Positions 25,788 through 35,103 of a stretch of 64,000 nt of DNA are shown here, in pieces. The notes under the pieces are model-generated. The model made no database searches. It was given only the letters and a program-made list of their open reading frames with translations, and had not been told where the DNA came from. The stretch covers positions 238,460 through 302,459 of the forward strand of contig NZ_JAPFPY010000006.1 in the NCBI RefSeq assembly GCF_026240945.1. Reading direction: 5' to 3'. Positions within the stretch are counted from its first letter, which is position 1. Each line of letters opens with the position of its first letter. The DNA comes from Mycolicibacterium sp. J2 (GTDB lineage: Bacteria; Actinomycetota; Actinomycetes; Mycobacteriales; Mycobacteriaceae). The position numbers were made by a program, and so were the translations under genes.

Positions 25788-26351
25788 TCAGTGCCGGTGG
25801 ACGTTGTCCGGTTGCCGGGGATCGCCGGGGTGCTCGTAACCCGGTGCCAGCCGCACCAGGTCGGCGATCTGCCCGTCCAGCCAGCGCCGGAAGGTCGCGC
25901 GCCGCGCGGCGCCACGCAGATGTTCGGCGATCACCGGTCGCGCCTGGGCCAGTGGGATGGCTGTCCGGCGCGGGCCGAACCGGCCCGGATTGCGGGCGTG
26001 ATAGGCCGCGACATCGGCCTCGGTGACATCGACGGCGGCGGTGACCCTGGCGAACACCGCGCGGGCATGCGGATCGTCCAGGACCGCCGCGGCGATGCTG
26101 CCGATCTCCAGCCGGGCGGCGGCATCGGGCAGCACCTGGTCCACGGCGGGCGGATCGGCAGCGCCGGGCTGGGCCGCCACCACCCGTTCGGCGACCAGTA
26201 GCTGGGTCAGCCAGCGCCGCAACTGTCTGCCTTCGCTGGTTCCGTGGCGCGGCAGGGCAGAGCCGAAGGGGCCTGCCCGCAAACACCTTTCGCGTTCGTC
26301 GACCTCGGTTTCGGCGATCGGGTCGCCGGCCACCCAGGCGACCGTCGTCAC
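25788..26351 (-). CDS. Conserved protein of unknown function between mannosidase and ROK kinase
   Basis: A 187-residue protein starting at a GTG that overlaps the mannosidase stop by four bases, so it is translationally coupled. It is helical and charged. The segment DVTEADVAAYHARNPGRFGP, followed by ARPVIAEHLRGAARRATFRRWL, resembles the N-terminal helices of SurA/PpiC-type peptidyl-prolyl isomerases without the isomerase domain. It sits where M. tuberculosis has Rv0649 (annotated fabD2), but I see no acyltransferase GHSxG motif. No function can be assigned. Confidence 0.7.
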   Translation of the reverse strand: MTTVAWVAGDPIAETEVDERERCLRAGPFGSALPRHGTSEGRQLRRWLTQLLVAERVVAAQPGAADPPAVDQVLPDAAARLEIGSIAAAVLDDPHARAVFARVTAAVDVTEADVAAYHARNPGRFGPRRTAIPLAQARPVIAEHLRGAARRATFRRWLDGQIADLVRLAPGYEHPGDPRQPDNVHRH

Positions 26352-29300
26352 GGCAGCACCTCCACCGCGACCGCCGGTGAGTACACCAGCCGGCCCGCGC
26401 AGGCCAGCCGGATCAACGCCCACCATCGGCCAGGCGCCACCCACGCCGGTGGCGCCACCTCGAAATCCAGCCGCAGCGTTGCCCGCGCCGGCACTTCGCC
26501 GCCGACGACCGCCGGGCCCAGCCACTCCCAGGTGCCCCATGGGCTGATCAGGTGCGCTTCGACGGCCAGGTCGGCGTGCGCGTCGGTGCCCACGGTGACC
26601 GTCAACCGGCCCCGCTCCCCGGCCCGCACCCGCACCGCTTCCGGCCCGGAGAGCAATCGCAACACCTCGGCACCGATCGGCGCTCCGACCGACACCAGGC
26701 AGACATCCTCGACCACCTGATGCCATGCCGCGGGCAGCCGGCCGCGGGCGGTGAGGGCAGCACGGATCGGGTACAGGCCGGGCGGACAGTCCGGCGGCCG
26801 GGTCACCTCGACGTCGGTATCCAGGTACTCCCCCGGCGGCAGGACGAATGACAGCTGGTCCGGGTCGGCGGTCCAGCCCGACGGGAGCACCAATCGGACC
26901 CGGCCGTGCAGGGCCGTGGCGGTGCAATCGCTGGCGGCGGTAAGCCTGACCCGCACAACCGGATCCGTCGTCGCGGTCACCTCGGTGGGGTGCAGGTGTG
27001 CCACCACCGGCAAGCCGCCCAGCGGGGCCGGGCCCCGGTTGTGCAGCCAGTACCGGGCATAGAGCGGTTGCGCCTCCTCGGCGTCTGGAGCCAGCGGCTG
27101 ATGATCGGCGTCGGCGATCCGGATTCCGTCCAGCCGGGCGGCCACGGTGGCGATCTGGTAGCCGTGCAGCTCCGTCGTCGCCGCACCGACCGGGCGCTCC
27201 AACAGGTCGGCGGCGGTCAGCGGCGACACGGTGCAGATACCGGAGCGGACGACGAATTCCGCTTTGCGGCCGTGCCTTTCGACCAGACGCAGCGTGATCG
27301 ATGCGGGGTCCACCGGGGCGGCGGATCCGCAAGCGTACGGATTGCCCGCGGCTTTGAGCGCACCGAGGGTGACCCGGCCGCCCGATGAATCGACATCGAG
27401 CAGGGCACCGTGGGCGGGGAGGCCGTCGGCGCCGGCTCGCCGGTTGTCGACCGCGAGGAGCGGATGCGAGAACTCGGCGCTGCGCTGCGGGATATCGGCA
27501 TCGCGCCAGTCCCCTTCGCCGACGATGACGGCGTAGTCGAAGGTGTGCGACCAGTGCTGGAGTTGAAAGTTGGAGCCGTCCGGGACGGTGCGCCGTGGCG
27601 GGTCGATCCAGGTCCCCGACGGCCAGCCGGTGCATGACCGCATCAGCGAGGTGTGCAGGGTGCCGTCGGGATCGACGGCGAATCCCGGCACACCACGATT
27701 GCACAGGGCCACCGTCACCGACTCGAACGGTGCCAACCCGGCCGGGGCGTCCTGGGGCACCGTGATTTCCGCGTCGGCCAGATCGGCGACCAGCGCGCCG
27801 AGGCCCCCGACAACGATCAGGACCGGCAGGCTGCGGATGTCGCGCAGGTCGGCACCGGGCACCCACACCTGGTCGAGTTCGGACGTCGCGGGCACCCAGA
27901 CCCGGGCGGTGCCGGTGGCGGCCAGTTGCCGATCCAACTCGCGGTGGTGCGCGGGCGCGGTGGCCAGCACCGCCGCGGTGAAGGTGTTTTCGTCCGGTCC
28001 GCCGACGGCGAACCGGGCGTCGGGCAGGTTGGAGTCCACCGACAGGTCGCCGTAGCGTGGCCGCCCGGCCGCACTGCAGGTCGCCGTGACCCCGGCGCGC
28101 ACGAGGGCGACCATCAGGTCACGGGTGTCGGATTGATCCGTGTCGGATTGTTCGTCGGGAGTGACGACTTCGGCCACCGCGACCGCACGGACACCCGCCC
28201 CGACGCGCACCCGCAGCATCGAGGACAGCCCGAACCAGCCGTAGGCGGGGTTGTCCAGGGTGGAGGGGTGCTGCGCGGCATCCACCGCGTGCCGTTCGCC
28301 GGGCCGGTGCAACAGGCCGAAGCCGCGCCCGATCACCGCGTCACCCACCTCGCTGACCGGCATGGCGCCGGGCACCGGGCAGGGCCAGCGCAACCGCAGC
28401 AGCCGGTCTGCGCCGGTGAATTCGTCGATCGCGGTACGGCATTCGATGCGGGAGAGACCGCGCCACAGCGTGATGGTCTGGGTGTAGCGCAACAGGTCAC
28501 CGATGCGTCCCTGGACGGTCAACCGTTCGCCGAGCTCGCTGCGGCAGGCCTGCACGTCCGCGGGATAGGCCGACGAGCAGATCACCGGGCCCTTCGGCAA
28601 CAGATGCCACGGCCCTTCCCCGGCCGTGGGATGCGACGAGTACTCGTCGTAGACGGCCAGTTCGTTGCCCACCCGGCCGGCCGCGATCAGCTCACGACCG
28701 GCGGCGAGCACCGAACACACTGCGCCGCCCCGCTGCGGGTCGACCCGGAGGCGGTAGTGATCGTTGCCGATCTGGTTGCCACCCAACGGTTCCCAGGCCG
28801 ATCCCGGGGTCTCGTCGTCCAGCCGGTAGGAACACCAGCCGAGGGATCCGACGTCGGCGGCCAGCCAGCTCACGGTGTGCCCGTCGGCCACCGACGGCAC
28901 CACCTCGCCGTGCTGATCGCGCACCACGCCGCGAAACGGTTGCTCGAGGTGGGCGGTCACCACATCGGATCGGTGGTGCGCCAGCGGATTCCACACCACC
29001 ATCGGTGCCCCCACCGCGGTGCTGAGCAGGGCCAGCGCGTTGTCGCGGGCGGCGCGGCCCAACTCCCAGGCGTCGCGCCAGCCGGTGAGCAGATCCAGAT
29101 ACACCTGGTCGGATTCCGAGCCGGTGATCGCGTCGTGGTGCGCCCCGTACGCCAGCTGCACCCACGCCTTCTCCAGCGCCGCCTGCGGATAACTGGCCCC
29201 GCAGAGCAATCCGGCGAACACCGCGAACCGCTCGGCCTCCAGCACCGCGTTCTCGGCGGCCCGGTTGGCCTGCTTGGTGTCGATGTAGGAGACGTCCTTG

Positions 29301-30490
29301 CCGGTGTAGATCGGGTTCATGTCCCGGGTCTGCACCTGGGCACGTCGGGAGGCATGTTCGAGCTCGGCGCGCACCGCGGCGAAGAACTCCTTGGGCAGCG
29401 CGCACACGAACCGCGGCCAGGTGTAGCGGGCGTTCCAGTCGCGGTGGATCTCGGTGACCCACTTGTTCGGCGGCGTGTAATCGGTGCCGACGGGCAACAG
29501 TACGTTGCGGGTCAACGCCACCGTCTTCAACCGGGTGAACAACTCGAAGGTTTGCCGCTGTGCCTCGGCGAGGGTGGCCGCCGAGTCCATCCACCACCCC
29601 GCGGCATAGTGCGCGGGCATGTAGTGGGTGAGCAGCCCCCGGCCGGACGGCGCCGTCCACTCGAATTCACTGGCGAACTGCATGCGTTCCGGGTCACCGT
29701 GCTCGGCCATCGGCCCCCACTGGTGGTGCGGCCCGCGGGCCCACGAACTCGACGTCAGCCCCGCCTCGGCGGCCATCCCCGGAAACTGCGGATCGTGACC
29801 GAACACGTCCAGCTGCCAGGCGGTCGCGGGGTCGGCACCGAGGACGTCGCGCTGAAATCCCATGCCCGCGACGAAGTTCCGGATCGCGGTTTCCGGGCTG
29901 GTGAGATTGGTGTTGGGTTCGTTGTAGGTGCCGCCCATGATCTCGATCCGGCCTTCGGCGATGAGGCGGCGCAGGTCGGCGCGTTCCTCGGGATGGGTGT
30001 CCCAGAACGGCTTGAGATAGTCGACCTCGGCGAGCACGAACTTGTACTCGGGATTCCGCCGGGCCATCTCCAGGTGCGCGGTCACCAACGCGAAACCGTT
30101 GGTCTGCCGGCACGCACCCGGCGGATCCTCGGTCCACAGGCTGGTGTAGGCCGCCTGGGTGTTCCACCAGACCGGGTCGTAGTGGAAATGGCTGATCATG
30201 TGCATGGTCCAGCCGGGCTCGGCGACGACGAAGGCGAACGGCAGGCCGGCGGCGCGGGCCTGCCGGCGCTGGCCCGGCACCGGATCGTCGACGTGCACCG
30301 GGATCTCGCAGGTGCCGTCGGCGGCCGGCCCCTCGCCGCGCAGTCCGTCACCCTCGATGCGGATCACCGAGCCGGCGCCGCCCCGACAGGTGACACGCAC
30401 GATCTGCAGCGGCGCGTCGGCAGGCCCGACGAACAGTTCGGTGGACTCGGCCGCGACCGGGCTGCAGTGCTCCTCATGTCCGCGGCGCAT
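26348..30490 (-). CDS. Glycoside hydrolase family 38 alpha-mannosidase
   Basis: A large 1380-residue protein. The GH38 catalytic domain starts with the zinc motif HFHYDPVWW (residues 101-109); the probable nucleophile is Asp228 in WQLDVFGHDPQFPG. The middle and C-terminal beta domains follow, with NPLAHHRSDVV near residue 500 and an NEW3-like C-terminal beta-sandwich (SGWTADPDQLSFVLPPGEY). No signal peptide is visible, so it is probably cytoplasmic and acts on mannose-containing glycans. It is ten bases downstream of the WYL regulator and overlaps the next gene. The M. tuberculosis orthologue is Rv0648 (about 1215 residues). Confidence 0.9.
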   Translation of the reverse strand: MRRGHEEHCSPVAAESTELFVGPADAPLQIVRVTCRGGAGSVIRIEGDGLRGEGPAADGTCEIPVHVDDPVPGQRRQARAAGLPFAFVVAEPGWTMHMISHFHYDPVWWNTQAAYTSLWTEDPPGACRQTNGFALVTAHLEMARRNPEYKFVLAEVDYLKPFWDTHPEERADLRRLIAEGRIEIMGGTYNEPNTNLTSPETAIRNFVAGMGFQRDVLGADPATAWQLDVFGHDPQFPGMAAEAGLTSSSWARGPHHQWGPMAEHGDPERMQFASEFEWTAPSGRGLLTHYMPAHYAAGWWMDSAATLAEAQRQTFELFTRLKTVALTRNVLLPVGTDYTPPNKWVTEIHRDWNARYTWPRFVCALPKEFFAAVRAELEHASRRAQVQTRDMNPIYTGKDVSYIDTKQANRAAENAVLEAERFAVFAGLLCGASYPQAALEKAWVQLAYGAHHDAITGSESDQVYLDLLTGWRDAWELGRAARDNALALLSTAVGAPMVVWNPLAHHRSDVVTAHLEQPFRGVVRDQHGEVVPSVADGHTVSWLAADVGSLGWCSYRLDDETPGSAWEPLGGNQIGNDHYRLRVDPQRGGAVCSVLAAGRELIAAGRVGNELAVYDEYSSHPTAGEGPWHLLPKGPVICSSAYPADVQACRSELGERLTVQGRIGDLLRYTQTITLWRGLSRIECRTAIDEFTGADRLLRLRWPCPVPGAMPVSEVGDAVIGRGFGLLHRPGERHAVDAAQHPSTLDNPAYGWFGLSSMLRVRVGAGVRAVAVAEVVTPDEQSDTDQSDTRDLMVALVRAGVTATCSAAGRPRYGDLSVDSNLPDARFAVGGPDENTFTAAVLATAPAHHRELDRQLAATGTARVWVPATSELDQVWVPGADLRDIRSLPVLIVVGGLGALVADLADAEITVPQDAPAGLAPFESVTVALCNRGVPGFAVDPDGTLHTSLMRSCTGWPSGTWIDPPRRTVPDGSNFQLQHWSHTFDYAVIVGEGDWRDADIPQRSAEFSHPLLAVDNRRAGADGLPAHGALLDVDSSGGRVTLGALKAAGNPYACGSAAPVDPASITLRLVERHGRKAEFVVRSGICTVSPLTAADLLERPVGAATTELHGYQIATVAARLDGIRIADADHQPLAPDAEEAQPLYARYWLHNRGPAPLGGLPVVAHLHPTEVTATTDPVVRVRLTAASDCTATALHGRVRLVLPSGWTADPDQLSFVLPPGEYLDTDVEVTRPPDCPPGLYPIRAALTARGRLPAAWHQVVEDVCLVSVGAPIGAEVLRLLSGPEAVRVRAGERGRLTVTVGTDAHADLAVEAHLISPWGTWEWLGPAVVGGEVPARATLRLDFEVAPPAWVAPGRWWALIRLACAGRLVYSPAVAVEVLP

Positions 30491-30500
30491 GATCCGAACC

Positions 30501-31451
30501 TTACGTTCGGGCAGCGGCCCTGCGGAGGCGTTCGGCGGCGGCGCCCACGGCGCGGATCACCTCGGGCGGATCGAGCACCTCGAATTCGCATCCCGGCATG
30601 GCCAGGTACAGCGCCATCCGCTCCGGATCGTCGGCACCGGTGGTCACGATGCAGGCGTCCGGGCCGTCGGGCTCGATCTGCACCGAGGTGGCCGAAAAGG
30701 TCTGGGCGACAACGTCCTGGGCGGCGTGGTAGCGCACCCGCGCGACGTACCGGTACGGCGACGAGCTGATCGCGCGGCGCACGTAGTCGGCGGCATCGGG
30801 CGCGTCGCGCGGCACGAAGGTACTGCCCAGCGCGCGCACGTCGGACATCCGGTCCAGCCGCAGGCTGCGCCAGTCCGCCCGGTCCCGGTCATAGCCCAGC
30901 AGGTACCAGCGCCGGCCGGTGGTCACCAGCTGGTAGGGCTCCAGGCGGCGCTGGGTGGCGTTGCCGCGGATGTCGACATAGCCACAACTGACGTGTTCGT
31001 GGTCACGACTCGCGCGGGCCAGGGTCATCAGGACGTCCGGGTCGACCGCGTCCTCGGTGGCCGAGGTGAGCGTGACGGTGCTGTCGTGCACGGCCGCGAC
31101 CTGCGACCGCAGCCGGGAGGGCATCACCTGGTCGAGTTTGGACAGCGCGCGCAGGGCCGACTCCCCGACACCGGCGACGCTGCCGCCGGCCGCCAGGCGC
31201 AGGCAGACGGCCATCGCGACGGCCTCGTCCGGGTCGAGCAGCAGCGGCGGCAGGGCGGCGCCGGCGCCCAGTTGATAGCCGCCGCCGTGCCCCTTGCTGG
31301 CGTGCACCGGGTAGCCGAGGTCACGCAGCCGCTCGATATCGCGGCGCACGCTGCGGGCGGTGACCTCGAGCCGTTCGGCCAGTTCGTCGGATGTCCACAC
31401 CCGGCGTGCTTGCAGCAGGCCCAACAGCTGCAGGACCCTCGCGGTACTCAT
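30501..31451 (-). CDS. WYL-domain transcriptional regulator
   Basis: A 316-residue regulator. The N-terminal winged helix of the DeoR/HTH_11 type shows MSTARVLQLLGLLQARR and ERLEVTARSVRRDIERLRDLG. It is followed by a WYL domain (about 140-210: VSCGYVDIRGNATQRR and GRRWYLLGYDRDRADWRSLRLDRM) and a WCX-like C-terminal part. The family start MSTARVLQ at 31451 is preferred to the ATG at 31469. It heads the mannosidase-ROK run and faces a DinB gene across a clear 7-7-7 palindrome. It therefore probably controls both directions. WYL proteins often sense small ligands or nucleic acids. Confidence 0.88.
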   Translation of the reverse strand: MSTARVLQLLGLLQARRVWTSDELAERLEVTARSVRRDIERLRDLGYPVHASKGHGGGYQLGAGAALPPLLLDPDEAVAMAVCLRLAAGGSVAGVGESALRALSKLDQVMPSRLRSQVAAVHDSTVTLTSATEDAVDPDVLMTLARASRDHEHVSCGYVDIRGNATQRRLEPYQLVTTGRRWYLLGYDRDRADWRSLRLDRMSDVRALGSTFVPRDAPDAADYVRRAISSSPYRYVARVRYHAAQDVVAQTFSATSVQIEPDGPDACIVTTGADDPERMALYLAMPGCEFEVLDPPEVIRAVGAAAERLRRAAART

Positions 31452-31471
31452 GTCACCATTCTGATTCATTC

Positions 31472-31492
31472 ATAGGACCGAAACTGTCCTAT
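31472..31492. promoter_or_regulatory. Palindromic operator candidate between WYL regulator and DinB gene
   Basis: A perfect inverted repeat ATAGGAC-N7-GTCCTAT (31472-31478 and 31486-31492). It is in the 61-base divergent promoter region, 20 bases before each start codon. Position and symmetry fit a binding site for the adjacent WYL regulator. Confidence 0.65.
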
Positions 31493-31512
31493 AAGGCTGT
31501 CAGGGTATTCCC

Positions 31513-32040
31513 ATGGACACCGAACTGCTGGCCGACCAGCTGGATTTCCACTGGACGCATCAGCTGCGCCCACGCCTGGACGGCCTGACCGACGACGAGT
31601 ACTTCTGGGAGCCGGTCCGGGGCTGCTGGACGGTGCACCCCCGGGCAACCGGGACGGTCGTCGATTTCGCGTATCCGCCGCCGCAACCCGAACCGTTCAC
31701 CACCATCGCGTGGCGACTCGCGCACGTCATCGTCGGGGTGCTGGCCATGCGCAATCACTCCCATTTCGGCGGGCCGCCCGCGGACTATGAGTCGTGGCCC
31801 TATGCCACTTCGGCGGCCGGTGCGCTGGACCAGTTGGACGACGCGTATGCGCGCTGGATCGCGGGGGTGCGCGCGCTCACCGCGGCCGATCTGGCTCAAC
31901 CGTGCGGACCTGCCGAGGGCCCGTACGCCGACCACTCGATGGCCACCCTGGTCTTGCACATCAACCGCGAGATGATCCACCACGGAGCCGAAATCGCTTG
32001 TGTTCGTGATCTTTACACCCACACCAACAAGGAGAGCTGA
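31513..32040 (+). CDS. DinB family protein
   Basis: A 175-residue four-helix-bundle protein of the DinB/YfiT-like superfamily. It has a His in the first helix (QLDFHWTHQL), the central segment TTIAWRLAHVIVGVLAMRNHSHFG and the last-helix metal-ligand motif VLHINREMIHHGAEI. These proteins are metal-binding; many act as thiol-dependent (mycothiol in actinobacteria) transferases, and others have no known function. It is divergent from the WYL regulator, and a second DinB gene follows three bases after its stop. Confidence 0.85.
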   Translation: MDTELLADQLDFHWTHQLRPRLDGLTDDEYFWEPVRGCWTVHPRATGTVVDFAYPPPQPEPFTTIAWRLAHVIVGVLAMRNHSHFGGPPADYESWPYATSAAGALDQLDDAYARWIAGVRALTAADLAQPCGPAEGPYADHSMATLVLHINREMIHHGAEIACVRDLYTHTNKES

Positions 32041-32042
32041 TC

Positions 32043-32642
32043 ATGCCCGGAATGCCCGACCCCGCCGCCGGTGAACGCCAGACCCTGATCAACTTCCTGG
32101 CCTTTCAGCAGAACGCGTTCCTCGGAGTGTCCTACGGTCTCACCGACGAGCAGGCGCGCGCCACGCCGACGGTCAGCGCGCTGTCCATCGGCGGGCTGAT
32201 CAAACACGTGACCCACTGCCAGAAGGGCTGGACCGAACGCGCCGAGCACGCGCCGGCCATCCCCGCACCCGACGACCGGCCGATGGCCGAACTGATGGCC
32301 GAGTACGAGGACCAATACGTGATGCGCGCCGACGAGACGCTGGCCGGGCTGCTCGAGGACCTGGCGGCACAGAACGCCGAGACCCTGCGGGTGTTCGCCC
32401 AAGCCGACCTGGACGCACCGGTGCCGGTACCCCACGATGTGCCGTGGTTCCCGCAGGACATCGACCACTGGTCGGTGCGGTGGGTGCTGCTTCACCTGGT
32501 CGAGGAGCTGTCCCGGCACGCCGGGCACGCCGATCTCATCCGCGAGAGCATGGACGGGGCCACCATGTACGAGTTGCTCGCCGCCGCCGAGGAATGGCCG
32601 GAGACGGACTGGATCAAGCGCTGGCGCCCGGCCGCGAGGTAG
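32043..32642 (+). CDS. DinB family protein (DUF664-type)
   Basis: A 199-residue DinB superfamily protein. Its metal-ligand positions are visible in the first-half segment GGLIKHVTHCQKGWTERAE and the last helix SVRWVLLHLVEELSRHAGHADLIRE. This pattern matches the DUF664 group, mycothiol-dependent-transferase-like proteins found in many actinobacteria. It is cotranscribed with the preceding DinB gene. A hairpin at 32652-32705 probably ends the pair. The substrate is unknown. Confidence 0.88.
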   Translation: MPGMPDPAAGERQTLINFLAFQQNAFLGVSYGLTDEQARATPTVSALSIGGLIKHVTHCQKGWTERAEHAPAIPAPDDRPMAELMAEYEDQYVMRADETLAGLLEDLAAQNAETLRVFAQADLDAPVPVPHDVPWFPQDIDHWSVRWVLLHLVEELSRHAGHADLIRESMDGATMYELLAAAEEWPETDWIKRWRPAAR

Positions 32643-32651
32643 CCCCAGAAC

Positions 32652-32705
32652 GACGAAATGGCTGCTCCGAGAGGATCTGGAACCGCCATTTCGTCACTCT
32701 CGGCC
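32652..32705 (+). terminator. Hairpin after the DinB gene pair
   Basis: A perfect 11-base inverted repeat, GACGAAATGGC (32652-32662) with 32695-32705, around a 32-base loop. It starts ten bases after the DinB stop. No T-run follows, so the terminator role is inferred from position. Confidence 0.55.
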
Positions 32706-32757
32706 CGAAAACCCCCGCAGGTTTTGGTGCTACCGCCGGTTTTGAGACACTGCACAC

Positions 32758-34119
32758 ATGAGCACTCAAGCCAAGCACCGCGAGGTCGCCAGGCTCGATC
32801 GGGTGCCGCTGCCCGTCGAAGCCGCTCGGATCGGCGCTACCGGCTGGCAGGTCACCCGGGCCGGCGCCCGCGTCGTCAGCAACATCCTGGGCAAAGGCAG
32901 CCTGCAGCAGAAAATCGTCAAGCAGGTTCCCCAGGCGTTCGCCGACCTGGGCCCCACCTACGTCAAGTTCGGCCAGATCATCGCGTCCAGCCCCGGCGCC
33001 TTCGGCGAGCCGCTGTCGCGGGAATTCCGCGGCTTGCTCGACCGGGTGCCGCCCGCCGACCCCGACGCCGTGCACAAGCTCTTCAAGGAGGAACTCGGCG
33101 ACGAACCGCAGAACCTCTTCAAATCCTTCGACGAGACCCCCTTCGCGTCGGCATCCATCGCCCAGGTGCACTACGCCACCCTGCACAGCGGTGAAGAGGT
33201 GGTGGTCAAGATCCAGCGTCCCGGCATCCGCCGCCGGGTGGCCGCCGACCTGCAGATCCTCAAGCGCGGAGCGCAACTCGTCGAACTCGCCAAGCTCGGC
33301 CGCCGGCTGTCCGCGCAGGACGTGGTCGCCGACTTCGCCGACAACCTCGCCGAGGAGCTCGACTTCCGGCTGGAAGCGCAATCCATGGACGCCTGGGTGG
33401 CGCACATGCACGCCTCACCGCTCGGCGAGAACATCCGCGTGGCGCAGGTGTATTGGGACCTGACGTCGGCCCGCGTGTTGACCATGGAGCGCATCCAGGG
33501 CACCCGCATCGACGATGTCGCCACCATCCGCAAGAAGGGCTTCGACGGCGAGGCGCTGGTGAAAGCCCTGCTGTTCAGCGTGTTCGAGGGCGGCCTGCGG
33601 CACGGCCTGTTCCACGGCGACCTGCACGCCGGCAACCTCTACGTCGACGACGACGGCAAGATCGTCTTCTTCGACTTCGGGATCATGGGCCGTATCGACC
33701 CGCGCACCCGCTGGCTGCTGCGCGAGCTGGTCTACGCGCTGCTGGTGAAGAAGGACCACGCCGCGGCGGGCAAGATCGTGGTGCTGATGGGCGCGGTCGG
33801 CACCGTCAAGCCGGAAGCGCAGGCGGCAAAAGACCTGGAGCGCTTCGCCACACCGCTGACCATGTCCTCACTCGGCGACATGAGTTACGCCGAGATCGGT
33901 AAGCAACTCTCCGCACTCGCTGACGCCTACGACGTCAAGCTACCGCGCGAGCTGGTGCTGATCGGCAAGCAGTTCCTCTACGTCGAGCGCTACATGAAGC
34001 TGCTCGCCCCCCGGTGGCAGATGATGAGCGACCCCCAATTCACCGGCTACTTCGCCAATTTCATGGTCGAGATCAGCCGGGAGCACAAAGAGGTCGACGA
34101 ACGAGAAGGGGACGCATGA
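32758..34119 (+). CDS. AarF/UbiB (ABC1) family atypical kinase
   Basis: A 453-residue ABC1/UbiB-type protein-kinase-like ATPase. The family motif with KFGQ is seen in YVKFGQIIASSPGAF. The Ala-rich nucleotide loop ASASIAQVH replaces a glycine-rich loop. The lysine is in VVVKIQRPG, and the catalytic and metal motifs are HGDLHAGNLY and FFDFGIMG. UbiB relatives support lipid or quinone metabolism at membranes. It overlaps lipG by four bases, the same pair as Rv0647c-Rv0646c (lipG) in M. tuberculosis. Confidence 0.92.
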   Translation: MSTQAKHREVARLDRVPLPVEAARIGATGWQVTRAGARVVSNILGKGSLQQKIVKQVPQAFADLGPTYVKFGQIIASSPGAFGEPLSREFRGLLDRVPPADPDAVHKLFKEELGDEPQNLFKSFDETPFASASIAQVHYATLHSGEEVVVKIQRPGIRRRVAADLQILKRGAQLVELAKLGRRLSAQDVVADFADNLAEELDFRLEAQSMDAWVAHMHASPLGENIRVAQVYWDLTSARVLTMERIQGTRIDDVATIRKKGFDGEALVKALLFSVFEGGLRHGLFHGDLHAGNLYVDDDGKIVFFDFGIMGRIDPRTRWLLRELVYALLVKKDHAAAGKIVVLMGAVGTVKPEAQAAKDLERFATPLTMSSLGDMSYAEIGKQLSALADAYDVKLPRELVLIGKQFLYVERYMKLLAPRWQMMSDPQFTGYFANFMVEISREHKEVDEREGDA

Positions 34120-35012
34120 CCGTCCGTACCGGTACCGCCACCCACGGTGACATCGAGATCGTCTACGAGGACTTCGGTGATCCCGACGACCCGGCCGTCC
34201 TGCTCGTCATGGGACTGGGCGCGCAGCTGTTGTTGTGGCGCGAGGGTTTTGTGGAGAAACTGGTCGACCTCGGACTGCGCGTCATCCGCTTCGACAACCG
34301 GGATATCGGGCTGTCCACCAAGCTCCCCCACGCTCGCAGCGGCGCCCCGCTGCCGACCCGCATGGTCCGCTCGTTCCTCGGGTTGCGCAGCCCGGCCGGT
34401 TACACCCTCGAAGACATGGCCGACGACGCCGCCGCGGTGCTCGACCACCTGGGCATCGACCGGGCACATATCGTCGGCGCGTCGATGGGCGGGATGATCG
34501 CCCAGGTGTTCGCCGCCCGACACGCGCACCGCACCCGCAGCCTGGGTGTCATCTTCTCCAGCAACAACCAGGCGTTGTTGCCCCCGCCCGGCCCCAAACA
34601 ACTACTGGCCATCCTGCAGAAACCCCGGGACGCCTCCAGGGAAGCCGTCATCGAGAACACGGTGCGTCTGCTGAACATCATCGGCAGCCCCGGATATCCC
34701 ACACCCCCGGAGCGCGCCCGCGCCGAGGCCGTCGAGGCCTACGAGAGGTCCTATTACCCGGCCGGGGTGGGCAGACAGTTCGCGGCCATCATGGGTAGCG
34801 GCAGCCTGCGGCGTTACAACCGGCAGATCACCGCCCCGACCGTGGTGATCCATGGCAAGGCGGACAAGCTGATGCGTCCGACGGGTGGCCGGGCGATCGC
34901 GCGCGCCATCCCCGGCGCCCGGCTGGTGCTGTTCGACGGCATGGCCCACGACCTACCCGAAGCACTGTGGGATGACATCGTCGGCGAGTTGAAGTCCAAC
35001 TTCGCGAACTGA
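34116..35012 (+). CDS. lipG: Alpha/beta hydrolase LipG-like
   Basis: A 298-residue alpha/beta-hydrolase. It shows the oxyanion strand VLLVMGLGAQ, the nucleophile elbow VGASMGGMIAQ, the acid region with VVIHGKADKLMRP and the catalytic His in GMAHDLPEALW. It is probably a carboxylesterase or thioesterase in the cytoplasm. The start at 34116 overlaps the ABC1 kinase stop (ATGA). As I recall, M. tuberculosis LipG (Rv0646c) has esterase activity and lies next to the mycolate-modification genes, which are absent here. Confidence 0.88.
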   Translation: MTVRTGTATHGDIEIVYEDFGDPDDPAVLLVMGLGAQLLLWREGFVEKLVDLGLRVIRFDNRDIGLSTKLPHARSGAPLPTRMVRSFLGLRSPAGYTLEDMADDAAAVLDHLGIDRAHIVGASMGGMIAQVFAARHAHRTRSLGVIFSSNNQALLPPPGPKQLLAILQKPRDASREAVIENTVRLLNIIGSPGYPTPPERARAEAVEAYERSYYPAGVGRQFAAIMGSGSLRRYNRQITAPTVVIHGKADKLMRPTGGRAIARAIPGARLVLFDGMAHDLPEALWDDIVGELKSNFAN

Positions 35013-35025
35013 TTCTGGGCCCGTC

Positions 35026-35052
35026 TGTCGGATTGGGCGGGCGCCGTTCGTC
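35026..35052 (+). promoter_or_regulatory. Candidate ECF42-type promoter for the YCII-sigma operon
   Basis: TGTCGGA at 35026-35032 and CGTC at 35049-35052 are separated by 16 bases, about 50 bases before the YCII gene. From memory, ECF42 sigma factors use a TGTCGA-like -35 and a CGTC-like -10 at promoters of DGPF genes. This fits an autoregulated operon. Confidence 0.5.
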
Positions 35053-35103
35053 GGACAGGTAGAGAGTGGGATATCGGGTCCCGCCCCTACCGAAAGAGGC
35101 GTC

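Noticed and set aside
27653..30769. A 1038-codon plus-strand frame opposite the alpha-mannosidase
   Set aside because: It is antisense to a clear GH38 gene, Arg/Gly/His-rich and without motifs.
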